Below are positions 46,295-56,764 of a stretch of DNA of 64,000 nucleotides, piece after piece; the stretch's first letter is position 1, and each line of letters starts with the position of its first letter. Source of the stretch: Pirellulaceae bacterium (GTDB lineage: Bacteria > Planctomycetota > Planctomycetia > Pirellulales > Pirellulaceae); NCBI GenBank assembly GCA_029243025.1, contig JAQWSU010000002.1, positions 186,001 to 250,000 of the forward strand, in the 5' to 3' direction. The notes under the pieces are model-generated. The model did not search any database and had not been told where the DNA came from. It saw only the letters and a list, made by a program, of their open reading frames with translations. The position numbers were made by a program, and so were the translations under genes.

Positions 46295-47637
46295 ACGATT
46301 CAAATAAAAGTACCGTCAGCCGCTATGAACAGGCGTTGGCATCTGTGCAGAAAGCCGTCGAAAAATTCAAGGGCTGCACGCCTGAGGAAAGAGAGCGGTT
46401 GCGGAGTGACTTATTTCAGTTGCAGGACATGGAGCAAAAGCTGACACAGGGACGCGTTGAACTCGTGCTGTTCGGCGAAATAAGCACAGGGAAATCAGCG
46501 CTGATTAATGCGTTGGTCGGTCGGGAGGTCGCTGATGTGGATGTCCAAGGTGGTTGGACGAAAGAAGCGAAAGTGGTGCCTTGGCACGAAACCGAATACG
46601 TTGTTCCCGGTCTCGATGGATCCGAATTGGTCTTAGTCGATACGCCCGGTATCAACGAAGTCGGTGACAGTGATCATGATGCGATCGCCAAGCATGCAGT
46701 TCGACGCGGTGACATTATCCTTTTTGTCTCAGATTCTGATATTAACGAGGTTGAGTTTTCGGCAGTTATGGCGTTGGCGGCTGTCCATAAACCGATCCTG
46801 TTTGTACTCAATAAAACGGACCTCTATTCAGAGAGTGATTTGCAAGAACTCGTGACGCAATTGCGAGATCGGCGGCTCAAGGAAATTGTTCCAGCCGAAA
46901 ACTTTATTCTTGTGAGTGCGGATCCGCGCCCCGTCGAATATGTGATTGTCGATGACAATGGCAGAGAAAGAACCGAGTGGCGGAAACCAGAAGCGGAGGT
47001 TGCGAATCTAAAAGCTCGAATCCTCGAGGTGTTAGAACATGACGGGATGGATCTCATCGCGCTGAACGCGGCCATGTACGCCGCTGATAAGACCGATCGC
47101 ATTGCGAAGCTGCGGATCGATCTGCGGGACCGTCGAGCCAATCAAGCCATTTGGAGTTTTGCTGCAGCGAAAGCGCTGGCCGTTGCCGTAAATCCTGTGC
47201 CGATCGCCGATATTCTAGGTGGAAGCGCGGTGGATGTGACGATGGTCATTACGCTGGCCCACATCTACGGACTCGAAATGTCCTGGACTAATGCGCAAAA
47301 ACTCGCCTTTTCAATTCTTGGCGCTGCCGGGATGGTTTTTGCTGCGGAGGTGGCCACCCATCTGGCAGCCGATGCGTTCAAAACGTTGACGCTCGGGGCG
47401 GGGACCGTGTTAACGGCAATACCGCAAGGAGCCGCTGCCGGATTCGGTTCCTACATCGTGGGAAATGCCGCAAAGTACTATTTCGAACATGGTGCGTCTT
47501 GGGGAGGGGAATCGCCGAAGCAAGTCGTTCGTCGAATTCTGGAAGAAACGGATAAACAATCGGTACTCGAGCATCTGCGACAAGAAATTAGCAGCAAATT
47601 AAAGCGGAATTTTTACTCTCCGAGCGAGAAAGGCTAG
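46291..47637 (+). CDS. GTPase with a DUF697-like domain, partner of the preceding gene
   Basis: A 448-residue GTPase without the N-terminal helices of its neighbour. A helical start is followed by G1 GEISTGKS at 62-69, DTPG at 117-120 and NKTD at 174-177. The C-terminal half has the DUF697-like section NPVPIADILGGSAVDVTMV and hydrophobic Ala/Gly-rich helices, suggesting membrane contact. It starts within the stop of the preceding GTPase (ATGA). The two look like diverged copies working together. An FmdB-type zinc ribbon follows on the same strand. Confidence 0.9.
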   Translation: MNDSNKSTVSRYEQALASVQKAVEKFKGCTPEERERLRSDLFQLQDMEQKLTQGRVELVLFGEISTGKSALINALVGREVADVDVQGGWTKEAKVVPWHETEYVVPGLDGSELVLVDTPGINEVGDSDHDAIAKHAVRRGDIILFVSDSDINEVEFSAVMALAAVHKPILFVLNKTDLYSESDLQELVTQLRDRRLKEIVPAENFILVSADPRPVEYVIVDDNGRERTEWRKPEAEVANLKARILEVLEHDGMDLIALNAAMYAADKTDRIAKLRIDLRDRRANQAIWSFAAAKALAVAVNPVPIADILGGSAVDVTMVITLAHIYGLEMSWTNAQKLAFSILGAAGMVFAAEVATHLAADAFKTLTLGAGTVLTAIPQGAAAGFGSYIVGNAAKYYFEHGASWGGESPKQVVRRILEETDKQSVLEHLRQEISSKLKRNFYSPSEKG

Positions 47638-47742
47638 GTTCCAATCTCTTGAACCGATTTGGCCGATGACCTAGCCTACAAGGATCCAAGGCGTGGCTGA
47701 CCAATAGATTGGTTTGAGCGAAACATTCGAAAGGTTTACGAA

Positions 47743-47964
47743 ATGCCCATTTACGAATATGCCTGCAGCGACTGTCGGGAAACGTTTGAGCTGTTAGTTC
47801 GCGGGAATGAGCAGCCGTGTTGCCCCGAGTGCGAAAGCTTGCAGTTGGAAAAACAGTTGAGCGTACCAGCTGCATTGGGAAGTCATACAGCGAGCGATTT
47901 GCCGATGGCTGGAAATTGCGGTCGGCCCCAATGCGGTTCCGGTTGTATGGGACTCGAGGGCTAG
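47743..47964 (+). CDS. FmdB-family zinc ribbon protein
   Basis: A 73-residue protein beginning MPIYEYACSDC, the family's opening. Cysteines 8 and 11 with 27 and 30 form a zinc ribbon; the C-terminus has a second Cys cluster (CGRPQCGSGCMG). Such proteins are called putative regulatory proteins; the role is not known. AAGG lies about 9 bp before the ATG. It follows the GTPase pair by 105 bp. Confidence 0.9.
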   Translation: MPIYEYACSDCRETFELLVRGNEQPCCPECESLQLEKQLSVPAALGSHTASDLPMAGNCGRPQCGSGCMGLEG

Positions 47965-48044
47965 GCTTCGTCGAAATCTCGAGTTGTCGGAAGTCGCTTC
48001 TTTTTCCGCGTTAGCTTTTCCAGCGAGAGGTTGCGTGCCAGGAA

Positions 48045-48161
48045 TCAAATCAATGCCTCTGCCATCCACAGCAAAATTATGGTGGAAAAGGCGATGAAAA
48101 TGATCGTGCCAATCAGCATTACGGCCCACGACAACCAAGAGAAATCCTCGAGCTGAATTTG
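48045..48161 (-). other. In-frame helix segment after a stop codon, possible microprotein
   Basis: Directly after the TAA (48162-48164) of the small membrane protein, 38 codons remain open in the same frame to a TGA at 48045-48047. They encode LEDFSWLSWAVM followed by a strongly hydrophobic helix (LIGTIIFIAFSTIILLW). A TTG at 48132-48134 with GAGG upstream could start a separate 29-residue protein. Other readings are readthrough or a nonsense mutation in a longer gene. Confidence 0.4.
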
Positions 48162-48428
48162 TTAAAGCAGGCGTTGCACCGTTGCCAGGTAAATCGCCAA
48201 GGGAACGATCAGAAGCAAAAGTGCCGACAAGTCGAATTGTCGGATCGTCTGCTTGCGATTGACTAGCTTGATAGCGAAGAAGCTCGAGCAGGCTGCGTTG
48301 ATGGCGGCTAATCCCGTGACGATTGGCAAAACGAGCCAGAAGCTCGACCTTGTCGCCTCCGCGAAAAGGCGGTCGATTAAGAGCAAATAGCTGACACCCA
48401 ACAGGAATTTAATCAGGCGTGAGAACAT
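48162..48428 (-). CDS. Small three-helix membrane protein
   Basis: An 88-residue protein with about three membrane helices starting MFSRLIKFLLGVSYLLL. A longer frame upstream would run through a terminator at 48527-48565, so the ATG at 48428 is preferred, although no ribosome site is clear. Family not recognised. The frame stays open past the stop, with one more hydrophobic helix. Confidence 0.5.
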   Translation of the reverse strand: MFSRLIKFLLGVSYLLLIDRLFAEATRSSFWLVLPIVTGLAAINAACSSFFAIKLVNRKQTIRQFDLSALLLLIVPLAIYLATVQRLL

Positions 48429-48526
48429 GAGGTTTGCGTTGCAACAAGAATGGTTGCAGCCGAAGACTTCGGTAGCGAGCTGGTGTTTAGATCGTGTCGA
48501 CTCAATCACGTTGATTGGCGAAGAGG

Positions 48527-48565
48527 AAAAAACGAAAGCGGCCGGATGATCCATCCGACCGCTTT
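48527..48565 (-). terminator. Rho-independent terminator after the exported protein gene
   Basis: AAAGCGG-T-CGGATG pairs with CATCCG-G-CCGCTTT on the minus strand (48535-48565, 14 bp with a wobble, 3-base loop), followed by six T (48527-48532 read in reverse). It ends the transcript of the gene at 48592-50295. Confidence 0.92.
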
Positions 48566-48591
48566 TCCAATCGCTCCCAGATAGGTGGTTC

Positions 48592-50295
48592 TTAAGGGAA
48601 GATCACGAGACCGCCGACGAGGGCGGCGAGCTGCCAGCGAGCTCCCCTTGCACTGAGTGGTACGGCAGGTAACAGCCAAGGAGCACAGCTACCCGGTCGA
48701 TAATATCCCAAAGAGTATTTGCATTCGGTTGGCGGTGTTACACCCATGTGGTAGGGCAAGAACAAGATGTTGCCGAAGAAGTGTGCACCGGAGAGAGCGG
48801 CTTGCTTCATCGGACCCGCCGAGTGACCGTAGCGTTCGAGTTGTACTTCCTGGAAGTAAAGCGGCTTGTGGCAAAGGGCCGAGGCCGTCCAGGTGAAAGT
48901 ACTCATTGTCCAGTTTCGTGGTTCGTACTGGTTAGTTGCCGCACTGAACTCACTGGGCAATTCCCACCAGGCACTGACAAAGCAAAGATCAATGTTGCTC
49001 AGTGCGTACCAGGAAATCGATTCGATGGCACCGGTTGTCGTTTCAACATCCACTCGGCCATCGTTGTAATTAACCATCCGCCCCTTCGCCAACAAACGCC
49101 CATTGCGATCTCGCCATTCGCGTGACGGGGCGCGACTCATGTTCTGTTCGAGGATCCGATTGTTCTGTTGGATCGATTCGGTTGGCTGGATCTGGGGCGT
49201 AATGTCCAGTGAAATGGAACTGATCGGTGTATGTCGCATTTCGTCCCAGGCTTTCTGGAACAGTTGTTCCTCACTGGGGCAATTGCGGCCATTGTACTGA
49301 TCTAGCAGCTGATTCGTCGGCGTTTGCAGGCTGAATTCATTGTCATCTTGTAGCGTGGAATCAAACTGAGGAATGAATGTGTTGTCCGGAACCGGCAATT
49401 CTTGAGAAGGCTGATTGGAGTCGTCCAGTTCGGGTAAGTTGAGGTCCGACTGTGTTGTCGTTTTCGGGCTGTTGGGCTCAGGACGAGGCTCTGGAGTCAG
49501 CGCCTTGTCGGTGTCGGTCGTTGGTAAATCGTTCGCCAAGTTAGGGAGCTCGCTGTCAACGTCTGGGTTTGGCAGTTCGTTGGGTAAGGCGAGTTCGTCT
49601 TTGGTCGGAGGTGTGGCAAGCGTCGGAGTTTCGGTTTGCTCCGATTTTTCCGGGCGCTGGGCTCGCTTGATTTCCGCGTCTTCCTCTTGCAGTATTTCGT
49701 CGAGCACATCGTCGAAGACACCGCTTGTATCATCGGAGTTTTGCCCAGAGACGAAGCGAACCAGGGTGTCTTCCCGAAAGTTGGGAACCGTGGCGGCGGT
49801 CGCCGCTTGCTGAACGCTAATTGGTCTCGGTGGAATTTCAAATTCCACCAATAATCCCACGTTTGTCGTCGGCGTTGGTTTGGGTTCAGGGAGGTCAATC
49901 TGAACGCTTGACTTCGGGATGTCCAGACGTGCGTTGAGCTGTTCAGCGGCACGGACTGGAGCTGCTTTGACAGGCGAACGCAAGTAGCTAGGGCGTGGTC
50001 GATGAATCTCGGCCATTCTTACCTGATCCGGTCGCTGCCATTTGAGCGTGTCCGAAGAATTTGGCAAGTTTTTTGGGCGAGTCCAGCCTGAAAGCTGATC
50101 GCTTGTTTTGCGGACAAACCGTTTCTGCGCGGCCTTCTTGGTCGAAGCAGTCGGTTTCAACGCCGGTTCGGTGGCGAGTGAATTAGCAACGCAGGTGATG
50201 GCTACGAGCACGCCGTAGATCCAAATTCGACCTGGTCGTTTGAGCGAAAAGGTGGAGGATCGCTGACGACGATCAGTCAGCCTCGCCTCGTGCAT
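48592..50295 (-). CDS. Exported protein with long disordered region, planctomycete-type
   Basis: A 567-residue protein. A signal-like hydrophobic segment ([19 protein letters not shown]) is near residue 25. Residues about 60-370 are Pro/Glu/Asp/Thr-rich and probably disordered. The last 200 residues are well structured, with [32 protein letters not shown] and a Trp/Tyr-rich end ([17 protein letters not shown]). I recognise the C-terminal type from planctomycetes but know no function. The start overlaps guaB by 23 bp; no later ATG precedes the signal segment. It ends at a strong terminator. Confidence 0.75.
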   Translation of the reverse strand: MHEARLTDRRQRSSTFSLKRPGRIWIYGVLVAITCVANSLATEPALKPTASTKKAAQKRFVRKTSDQLSGWTRPKNLPNSSDTLKWQRPDQVRMAEIHRPRPSYLRSPVKAAPVRAAEQLNARLDIPKSSVQIDLPEPKPTPTTNVGLLVEFEIPPRPISVQQAATAATVPNFREDTLVRFVSGQNSDDTSGVFDDVLDEILQEEDAEIKRAQRPEKSEQTETPTLATPPTKDELALPNELPNPDVDSELPNLANDLPTTDTDKALTPEPRPEPNSPKTTTQSDLNLPELDDSNQPSQELPVPDNTFIPQFDSTLQDDNEFSLQTPTNQLLDQYNGRNCPSEEQLFQKAWDEMRHTPISSISLDITPQIQPTESIQQNNRILEQNMSRAPSREWRDRNGRLLAKGRMVNYNDGRVDVETTTGAIESISWYALSNIDLCFVSAWWELPSEFSAATNQYEPRNWTMSTFTWTASALCHKPLYFQEVQLERYGHSAGPMKQAALSGAHFFGNILFLPYHMGVTPPTECKYSLGYYRPGSCAPWLLPAVPLSARGARWQLAALVGGLVIFP

Positions 50296-51754
50296 ATTCG
50301 CTGTAATTGGGGGCTTCTTGCGTAATGGCGATGTCATGGGGGTGGCTTTCTCTCACACTCGCCGCAGAAACTTGGATGAATCGCGCTTCCGTACGCAATT
50401 CCTCGATCGTTCGCGATCCACAGTAACCCATACCAGCTCTCAGCCCCCCGACAAGCTGGTACACGAAGGGACCTAATGGACCTTTGAACGGAACTCGACC
50501 TTCGACTCCTTCGGGAACAAGCTTGCCTGAGACACCAGCGTCGGAACCTTGACGGTACCGCTCGCTCGATCCTTTGACCATGGCTCCCAGTGAACCCATT
50601 CCTCGATAAACTTTGAAGGTACGACCTTGATAGAGAATCATTTCTCCGGGACTTTCGGCGAGCCCGGCAAATAATCCTCCAATCATGGCAACACTGGCAC
50701 CGGCTGCGATTGCCTTCGTCAAATCGCCTGAGAAGCGAATGCCTCCGTCGGCGATAATTGGCGTCTGCGTCTCCTTGGCGGCCTGTGCTGCTTCATAAAT
50801 GGCAGTAATTTGAGGAACACCGACTCCAGAAATGACTCGTGTGGTGCAAATCGACCCCGGACCAATGCCGACTTTGACAGCGTCACAGCCAGCATCTATT
50901 AGGTCTTTTGCTCCTTCGCGAGTTGCAACGTTTCCGGCGATCACGTCAATGTCCCATCTTTTCTTGGTTTCTCGAACCGTCTCCAGGACGTTTCGGGAAT
51001 GACCGTGGGCACTGTCAACAATCAAAATATCGACGTCTTGGTTGATGAGGCTCTCGGCACGCTCGAAATCGAACACCCCGATCGCCGCACCCACACGAAG
51101 CCTTCCTTGCTTGTCTCTGCAAGCATTGGGGAATCGCTTCAGCATGTCGATGTCTTTGATTGTTATTAACCCTGTCAGATTGTATTTGTCGTCAACCAGT
51201 AAAAGTTTCTCCACCTTTTTAGCCGTTAAAATCTTCTCTGCTTCCTCAAGCGTTACTCTTCCCGTCGCCGTCACCAAATTACCAGCGGTCATAACTTCCG
51301 ATACGGGCTGCTCCGTTTGCTCTAAAAACCTTAAATCCCGGCGGGTTAGGATGCCTTCGAGCTGTCCGTTCGGGCGCGTGATGGGCACTCCGGAAACGTT
51401 ATGCTTCTCCATCACTTCCTGTGCATTCGCTACTGTTGCATTCGGTGGTAGCGTGACCGGATCGATGATAATGCCGTTCGCACTGCGTTTGACTTTGTCA
51501 ACTTCCTCCGTTTGACGCTCCACCGACATATTCTTGTGAATGACGCCCAAACCGCCCTGTTGACCAAGTGAAATCGCCATCGCACTTTCGGTGACGGTAT
51601 CCATGGGGGAGCTGAGTAGCGGAACGTTAAGCGTGATGCGTCGTGTCAATTGAGTGGTCACGACCGTATCGGATGGCACAATATCGCTGTATCGGGGTTG
51701 CAGCAAAACGTCGTCAAAGGTGATGCCATTGATAGAGATTTTGTCTTGCATCAT
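50273..51754 (-). CDS. guaB: Inosine-5'-monophosphate dehydrogenase
   Basis: A 493-residue enzyme making XMP from IMP with NAD, the first step to GMP. The TIM barrel is interrupted by two CBS domains (about 95-205); the catalytic Cys303 is in [11 protein letters not shown], and the flap region follows. AAGGAG is 6 bp before the ATG. The gene's 3' end overlaps the start of the exported protein gene, which is probably co-transcribed. A 19-bp tandem duplication lies just upstream of the ribosome site. Confidence 0.97.
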   Translation of the reverse strand: MMQDKISINGITFDDVLLQPRYSDIVPSDTVVTTQLTRRITLNVPLLSSPMDTVTESAMAISLGQQGGLGVIHKNMSVERQTEEVDKVKRSANGIIIDPVTLPPNATVANAQEVMEKHNVSGVPITRPNGQLEGILTRRDLRFLEQTEQPVSEVMTAGNLVTATGRVTLEEAEKILTAKKVEKLLLVDDKYNLTGLITIKDIDMLKRFPNACRDKQGRLRVGAAIGVFDFERAESLINQDVDILIVDSAHGHSRNVLETVRETKKRWDIDVIAGNVATREGAKDLIDAGCDAVKVGIGPGSICTTRVISGVGVPQITAIYEAAQAAKETQTPIIADGGIRFSGDLTKAIAAGASVAMIGGLFAGLAESPGEMILYQGRTFKVYRGMGSLGAMVKGSSERYRQGSDAGVSGKLVPEGVEGRVPFKGPLGPFVYQLVGGLRAGMGYCGSRTIEELRTEARFIQVSAASVRESHPHDIAITQEAPNYSEYARGEAD

Positions 51755-52118
51755 CGCTGCTCCTTGTCTTGGTGACGCTAACCGGTCTTGGTGACGCTAA
51801 CCGTTGCGGCAGAATCCCGCATTATGACGCTGAACAACCGGATTGGCAATGTACGGGGCCGTCCGGAGAGAACGAAAGCTTCCATCGGGAGCGGGCGAAG
51901 CGCGGATGGCTAGCGGGAACGGGCGAAGGCCCCGCGGCTCAGGCTGAGAAACGATCAGGGGGACCGGCAGATGCTGGGATTCGTCCTGGCGTCAGCCTCC
52001 GACCGGAAAAAAGTGGGATTGTCGGCAAATCGTTGGAAGCTCACCGGGGCGGGCAAGCCGCATGCAAAACGCTCATCCCCATCGTCCATTTCGCAATTCG
52101 CGAGCAGGCTGTGATTCG
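51755..52118. other. 364-bp intergenic region between selA and guaB
   Basis: Both neighbours lie on the minus strand. No tRNA-Sec or other RNA gene could be folded here. One plus-strand frame has no ribosome site and biased composition; I reject it. Near-repeats GGGAGCGGGCGAAG and GGGAACGGGCGAAG occur at about 51888-51937. The guaB promoter should be here. Confidence 0.4.
51766..51803. repeat. 19-bp perfect tandem duplication upstream of guaB
   Basis: Two adjacent units of GTCTTGGTGACGCTAACCG (51766-51784 and 51785-51803). It sits directly upstream of the guaB ribosome site in the mRNA leader or promoter. Confidence 0.95.
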
Positions 52119-53561
52119 TTAGGACGCATCGGACCCGCTCTGTTGGCTCTCGGAGTCGTTAGTGGAGTCCTGCCCTGGCAGGTCGCGGACAGCTTCCAGG
52201 ATTTGCAGGTCTTGTGCTGGAAAAACAGCGCGGAGGTCAATCAGCAAACGGTTTTGTTGAATGCGCCCGAAGATTGAGGGGTTACTGGTCCGCAATTCGG
52301 CCGCCAATTGGTTGACGCTTCGCTTGTTCGGTGTGATGGCGATACACCAGGTGGGTAATTGTTGCGTTGGAACAGAACCGCCGCCCAGGTAGGCCACCTC
52401 TTTGATAGGCTCGGCTTGGGCGACAGCTGGCAGCTCTTGAAGCTGAGGCGCGAGTCGTTCGGCTCGATTTTGCAGATTCTGTTCTGAAGCGTTGAGTAAT
52501 TGAAGTAGCGGAATCGATTCATGTGCGACTTCGGGATCACGATACAGTCGCAAGGTTGCTGCTAAAGCGGCCAAGGTCATTTTGTCGACTCTCAAAGCTC
52601 GAGTGAGCGGATGCTGTGTGATTTGGGCGATGAGATCGCGCTGACCAACGATAATGCCACATTGGGGTCCGCCAAGCAGTTTGTCCCCGCTGAACAACAC
52701 TACGTCGGCGCCTGCCGTAATGCTATCAGCCGCAACGGGCTCACCGGCGAGTCCGAAGCGAGCAAAGTCGATTGTGGCTCCCGAACCGATATCATCGATC
52801 ACCGGCAGGTGATGGCTCTTGCCGAGCTCAACGAGTTCTTTCAAACTGGCCTCGGCGGTGAAACCGGTTACCAGATAGTTACTTGGGTGGACCCGCAGCA
52901 GCGCACCTGTTTGGTCGGAAATTGCCCTTTCATAATCTTCGATGCGTGTCTTATTGGTGGTGCCGACCTCTCGCAGGATTGCTCCACTGACTTCCATGAC
53001 TTCGGGCAGACGGTAGCTGCCTCCAATTTCCACCAAGTGGCCGCGTGAAACGATGACTTCTTGGCCGGATCCGATCGCGGCGAGTGTCAGCAAGGTCGCT
53101 CCCGCATTGTTATTCACCACCAAAGCCGCCTCGGCCCCGGTCAGTTCTCGCAGCAATTTTTCCACGGCGACCACACGTTGTGATCGTTCCCCCGATTCCA
53201 GATCGACTTCCACGCTCGCGTATCCCGAAGAGACGGCTCGAACCGCATGCAACGCTTCCTCTGCAAGCGGCGAACGGCCCAAGCCGGTGTGCAAGACAAT
53301 CCCGGTTGCATTAATCACCGGCTGCAAACTGGGCTTCTGATCCTCCGCGATCCAATCTGCGATCCGATCTGCCAGATCACTGACGTTTGGCACATTGAAC
53401 TCGTTGGCCTTCTGCTGGAGGTCAGAGCGTAAGTCGTCCAAGAACGTGCGGACTTCGGAGACCACGACGTGGTGGCTGACTTTGTCCACGAGGGTCTTGA
53501 GCGATGGGCTCTCAAGCAGTTCATTGACGGAAGGGATTCGACGAAGGGGGTTGTTAGGCAT
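52119..53561 (-). CDS. selA: L-seryl-tRNA(Sec) selenium transferase
   Basis: A 480-residue PLP enzyme that converts Ser-tRNA(Sec) to Sec-tRNA(Sec) with selenophosphate. The N-terminal tRNA-binding domain is followed by the fold-type I core: NATGIVLHTGLGRSPL, VVNNNAGATLL, IDDIGSGA, and the PLP lysine Lys294 in SGDKLLGGPQ. Length is normal. It is the second gene of a selB-selA unit, 55 bp after selB. Confidence 0.96.
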   Translation of the reverse strand: MPNNPLRRIPSVNELLESPSLKTLVDKVSHHVVVSEVRTFLDDLRSDLQQKANEFNVPNVSDLADRIADWIAEDQKPSLQPVINATGIVLHTGLGRSPLAEEALHAVRAVSSGYASVEVDLESGERSQRVVAVEKLLRELTGAEAALVVNNNAGATLLTLAAIGSGQEVIVSRGHLVEIGGSYRLPEVMEVSGAILREVGTTNKTRIEDYERAISDQTGALLRVHPSNYLVTGFTAEASLKELVELGKSHHLPVIDDIGSGATIDFARFGLAGEPVAADSITAGADVVLFSGDKLLGGPQCGIIVGQRDLIAQITQHPLTRALRVDKMTLAALAATLRLYRDPEVAHESIPLLQLLNASEQNLQNRAERLAPQLQELPAVAQAEPIKEVAYLGGGSVPTQQLPTWCIAITPNKRSVNQLAAELRTSNPSIFGRIQQNRLLIDLRAVFPAQDLQILEAVRDLPGQDSTNDSESQQSGSDAS

Positions 53562-53616
53562 GTCTCTATCTTTGGCTTTCGCTGAAAAACAGCCGATGGG
53601 GCACCAAGGGTCTTGC

Positions 53617-55548
53617 TTAAATAGTAGCTTGTCGCTTGTTCAGACGGCGAAGATCGCCATCCCGGTCGGTAAATCCGGTTCTATCCAAGTATTCGCAGAT
53701 CGGCACGGCATATTTTCTCGTTGTCTTCAGGAGTTCTCGGATTTCGCTCAATGTCATCCCTACTCCTTCTCCAAGAGCATCGGAGAGGGTATCGCGGAGC
53801 TGTTGCTCGACCTCGCAGTGAAGGTAAAGTTTGTCACCAATTTCGATCAGATCCCCGTCCGTCGCCGCAAGACTGATGAGTTGCGGAACGGATTGTTGAT
53901 TCTTGACAGACTCTTTTTGGCACTCTTTGACCGTGGGGGGTTGGAAGCCGGCTTTGAGATAGCGTTGGATCAATTGCTTCAGCAGTTCTTGCTCGCCTTT
54001 GGAGAGACTGGGGCCTCGTGCGGCCAATCCGACTCCGTTGGCTGTCAAGCGAACTTGTTTCGTTCGATTCAGTCGCTCGAGAATCGCGTCAAAAACGGAG
54101 GCCGGCCCGAGATAATTGAACTGTGCGGCAAGACTCGTGCGATCGAACACACTTTTGAGTGGCTCCAGGTCGTGCCTTCGCTCCAGTGCTGCACGGATGC
54201 GTCCACCCGCTTCGTCGAGCAGTTGTGAATGAAAATAGATTTTTTTATGTCCCGTGCGATGAAGGGGGACCACAAGTTTATCGTCGATTAACTGTTGGAA
54301 AACAGTCTCGCCGTTTGGGATGCCAGCTGTTCGAGCCAGCTCGAGGGGGCTCGCGAACGACGAACCCGAGAAGTAGATTGCCGCCGATGCGCGCCGCAAA
54401 GCATCTTTGTCAGTTAAATCTTGCAGGTATTGAAGAGTACTCTGATTCGCGCGTCGGATTTTAGCAGCGACGGGAACGACGACGCGTCCGCCGGCAATGG
54501 TCATGATGGGTGACTCGCTGCGCAATACAAACGGCTGATTCCAGGTTGAGACCACCGGTTCACTCAGGAACAATTGTGCAAAGGTGGTTTCACCTGGCGT
54601 TACGAGCTCGGCATCGAGCAATGAAACGGTAGCAAGAACCTCCGCTGTGCCGATGTGAAGGCGAATGCGGGCACGATTCTTAAGAGGACGTACGGCGGAC
54701 TGAAGGATATCCAAACGGACCGTGATGAGGCGGCTCGCGATCAAATGGCCTGCGGATGCCAATTCTTGTCCTCGCATCACCTGGTCGTGATGAATCCCTG
54801 CTAAATTGATAGCGGCTCGTTGGCCTCGATGCACCGAGTCGACAACACGATCGTGATTATGCAGGCCGCGAATTCGTACTTCAATGGAGTTTGGCTCGAT
54901 CATCATTTGATCGCCCACATTGGCTTGACCGCTGGACACACTGCCGGTGACAACGGTGCCGTGTCCTGCGATCGTAAAGGCACGATCAATTGCCATGCGG
55001 AAGGGTTCGCTGATTGATTGTTGCCTATTTTGTGCGACGTGGTTTGCAGCTTCTAAGAGGGCCGCCTTCAATTCCGGAATGCCCTGCCCCGTCGCTGAAC
55101 TGGTACGGATGATGGGGGCTTCTGCAAGAAACGAATCTTCGACAAGCTCGCGTGCCTCCTGTTCAACGAGTTCGATCCAGTCCGGATCAGCCAGATCGCA
55201 TTTGGTGAGTACAATCAATCCTGCTGACAGATCCAGCATTCGAAGCACTTCGAAATGTTCGCGTGTCTGGGGTTTTACGGAGTCGTCGGCGGCGATGACC
55301 AGAACGGCGATGTCCATCCCGGTGGCGCCGGCCAGCATCTGTCGAACAAACTTTTCATGGCCCGGTACATCAACGATACCCAGGCGGAAATCGTCCAATT
55401 CAAGTTCGGCGAAACCAAGCTCAATCGTGATGCCACGTTTCTTTTCTTCCGGGAGTCGGTCGGTATCGACACCGGTCAATGATTTGATCAATGACGTTTT
55501 GCCGTGGTCGATGTGACCGGCCGTTCCGAGTATGAGGTCTGTAATCAT
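53617..55548 (-). CDS. selB: Selenocysteine-specific elongation factor SelB
   Basis: A 643-residue factor that brings Sec-tRNA to UGA codons with a SECIS element. The GTPase domain has GHIDHGKT at 11-18, DVPGHEKF starting at 60, and TKCD at 115-118. Beta-barrel domains follow, and the C-terminal third has winged-helix repeats that bind the mRNA element. It starts at 55548. selA follows; selC and selD are not in view, nor is a selenoprotein gene. Confidence 0.96.
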   Translation of the reverse strand: MITDLILGTAGHIDHGKTSLIKSLTGVDTDRLPEEKKRGITIELGFAELELDDFRLGIVDVPGHEKFVRQMLAGATGMDIAVLVIAADDSVKPQTREHFEVLRMLDLSAGLIVLTKCDLADPDWIELVEQEARELVEDSFLAEAPIIRTSSATGQGIPELKAALLEAANHVAQNRQQSISEPFRMAIDRAFTIAGHGTVVTGSVSSGQANVGDQMMIEPNSIEVRIRGLHNHDRVVDSVHRGQRAAINLAGIHHDQVMRGQELASAGHLIASRLITVRLDILQSAVRPLKNRARIRLHIGTAEVLATVSLLDAELVTPGETTFAQLFLSEPVVSTWNQPFVLRSESPIMTIAGGRVVVPVAAKIRRANQSTLQYLQDLTDKDALRRASAAIYFSGSSFASPLELARTAGIPNGETVFQQLIDDKLVVPLHRTGHKKIYFHSQLLDEAGGRIRAALERRHDLEPLKSVFDRTSLAAQFNYLGPASVFDAILERLNRTKQVRLTANGVGLAARGPSLSKGEQELLKQLIQRYLKAGFQPPTVKECQKESVKNQQSVPQLISLAATDGDLIEIGDKLYLHCEVEQQLRDTLSDALGEGVGMTLSEIRELLKTTRKYAVPICEYLDRTGFTDRDGDLRRLNKRQATI

Positions 55549-55705
55549 GACGCAATTCTACTCCAGATCGGTCGATGGGGAACGGCCCCGTTTGGGAACC
55601 GGAGGCGACTTTGAAACTGGAGTTTTAGAGCTGATGGCTCCATTGAAGCTGACGGCCAGACGTAATAAAACTAGGGATCTTCATCCGATCCGAAGGAACT
55701 ATCTC

Positions 55706-56491
55706 ATGCAACCAAATCCGCTTCGAGTTACCGTTTGGAATGAATTTGTCCATGAGCAGGAACATGAACGAGTTCGCGCGATTTACCCAGAAGGCATCCA
55801 TACTGCGATTAAGACGGGTCTGGAACAGCAGCTTGATAGCTCGGTTGTTGTCAAGACAGCCACGCTACAACAGCCAGAGCACGGTCTGACGGAAACGCTG
55901 TTGGATCAAACGGATGTGCTTCTATGGTGGGGGCATGCGGCCCATGATCAGGTTGCCGATGAGATTGTTGATCGAGTTCATCAACGGGTGCTTAACGGGA
56001 TGGGCTTAATTCCGCTGCACTCGGCCCACCTCTCGAAAATCTTCGTGAAATTAATGGGAACCAGCTGCATGCTCCGCTGGCGGGATGCGGGTGAACGAGA
56101 GCGATTATGGATCGTCAATCCGGCCCATGAAATTGTCGACGGAATTGAGGGCGAGTCTTTTGAGCTCCCAAACGCCGAAATGTACGGAGAATATTTCGAT
56201 ATTCCGACTCCCGACGAACTGATTTTGATCAGTTGGTTCGCCGGAGGGGAGGTTTTCCGATCTGGCATGACTTTTCGGCGCGGCAAGGGGCGGATTTTTT
56301 ATTTTCGGCCAGGACACGAAACTTTTCCCATTTACCATCAGCCGATCGTTCAGCGGATTTTGTCCAACGGCGTTTCCTGGGCAGCCCCGCGCGGGGCCAG
56401 CTACTTTGGAGATGGTCGTCATATTCCGGAGGCGCTGGAGCCGCTCCCATCGAGTGATGTGAGCGATCCTTCGTTGCATAAACGGCAATAA
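55706..56491 (+). CDS. ThuA-like trehalose-utilisation domain protein
   Basis: A 261-residue protein of the ThuA family, with a class I amidotransferase-like fold: [43 protein letters not shown] and the [11 protein letters not shown] end. The exact reaction is not known; ThuA is tied to trehalose and related sugars. The ATG at 55706 has AAGGAA 8 bp upstream; a longer frame has no support. It is divergent from selB and upstream of the cytochrome gene. Confidence 0.92.
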   Translation: MQPNPLRVTVWNEFVHEQEHERVRAIYPEGIHTAIKTGLEQQLDSSVVVKTATLQQPEHGLTETLLDQTDVLLWWGHAAHDQVADEIVDRVHQRVLNGMGLIPLHSAHLSKIFVKLMGTSCMLRWRDAGERERLWIVNPAHEIVDGIEGESFELPNAEMYGEYFDIPTPDELILISWFAGGEVFRSGMTFRRGKGRIFYFRPGHETFPIYHQPIVQRILSNGVSWAAPRGASYFGDGRHIPEALEPLPSSDVSDPSLHKRQ

Positions 56492-56764
56492 ATTCCCGGA
56501 TCTCGTCGTCGGAAACCGAGTTCTCGGAGCGGACTGGGATTTTGACACGGTTCGTTTTCCAGCGGATTTCCGATTTCCGCCTCAGGCTGAGTTTGGGATG
56601 CTAATCTCGGACCGATCTGCTACAATGAATCACCCCACCGCAGGAGTAGAGAGATGACGTGGAGACGGGGTGACTTACCCGCCTGACGGACGTCTTTTCT
56701 CGTGAATCCCCCGGCTCTTTCCCTCCAGACCGAATTTGTCGACTGCACTCGGAGACGAGATAGC

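Noticed and set aside
51804-52118. Search for a selenocysteine tRNA next to selA
   Set aside because: No 8-bp acceptor stem with long variable arm and TCA anticodon could be found on either strand.
51769-52122. Plus-strand frame of 117 codons in the selA-guaB gap
   Set aside because: Its start is in the tandem duplication, with no ribosome site and Gly/Arg-biased composition.
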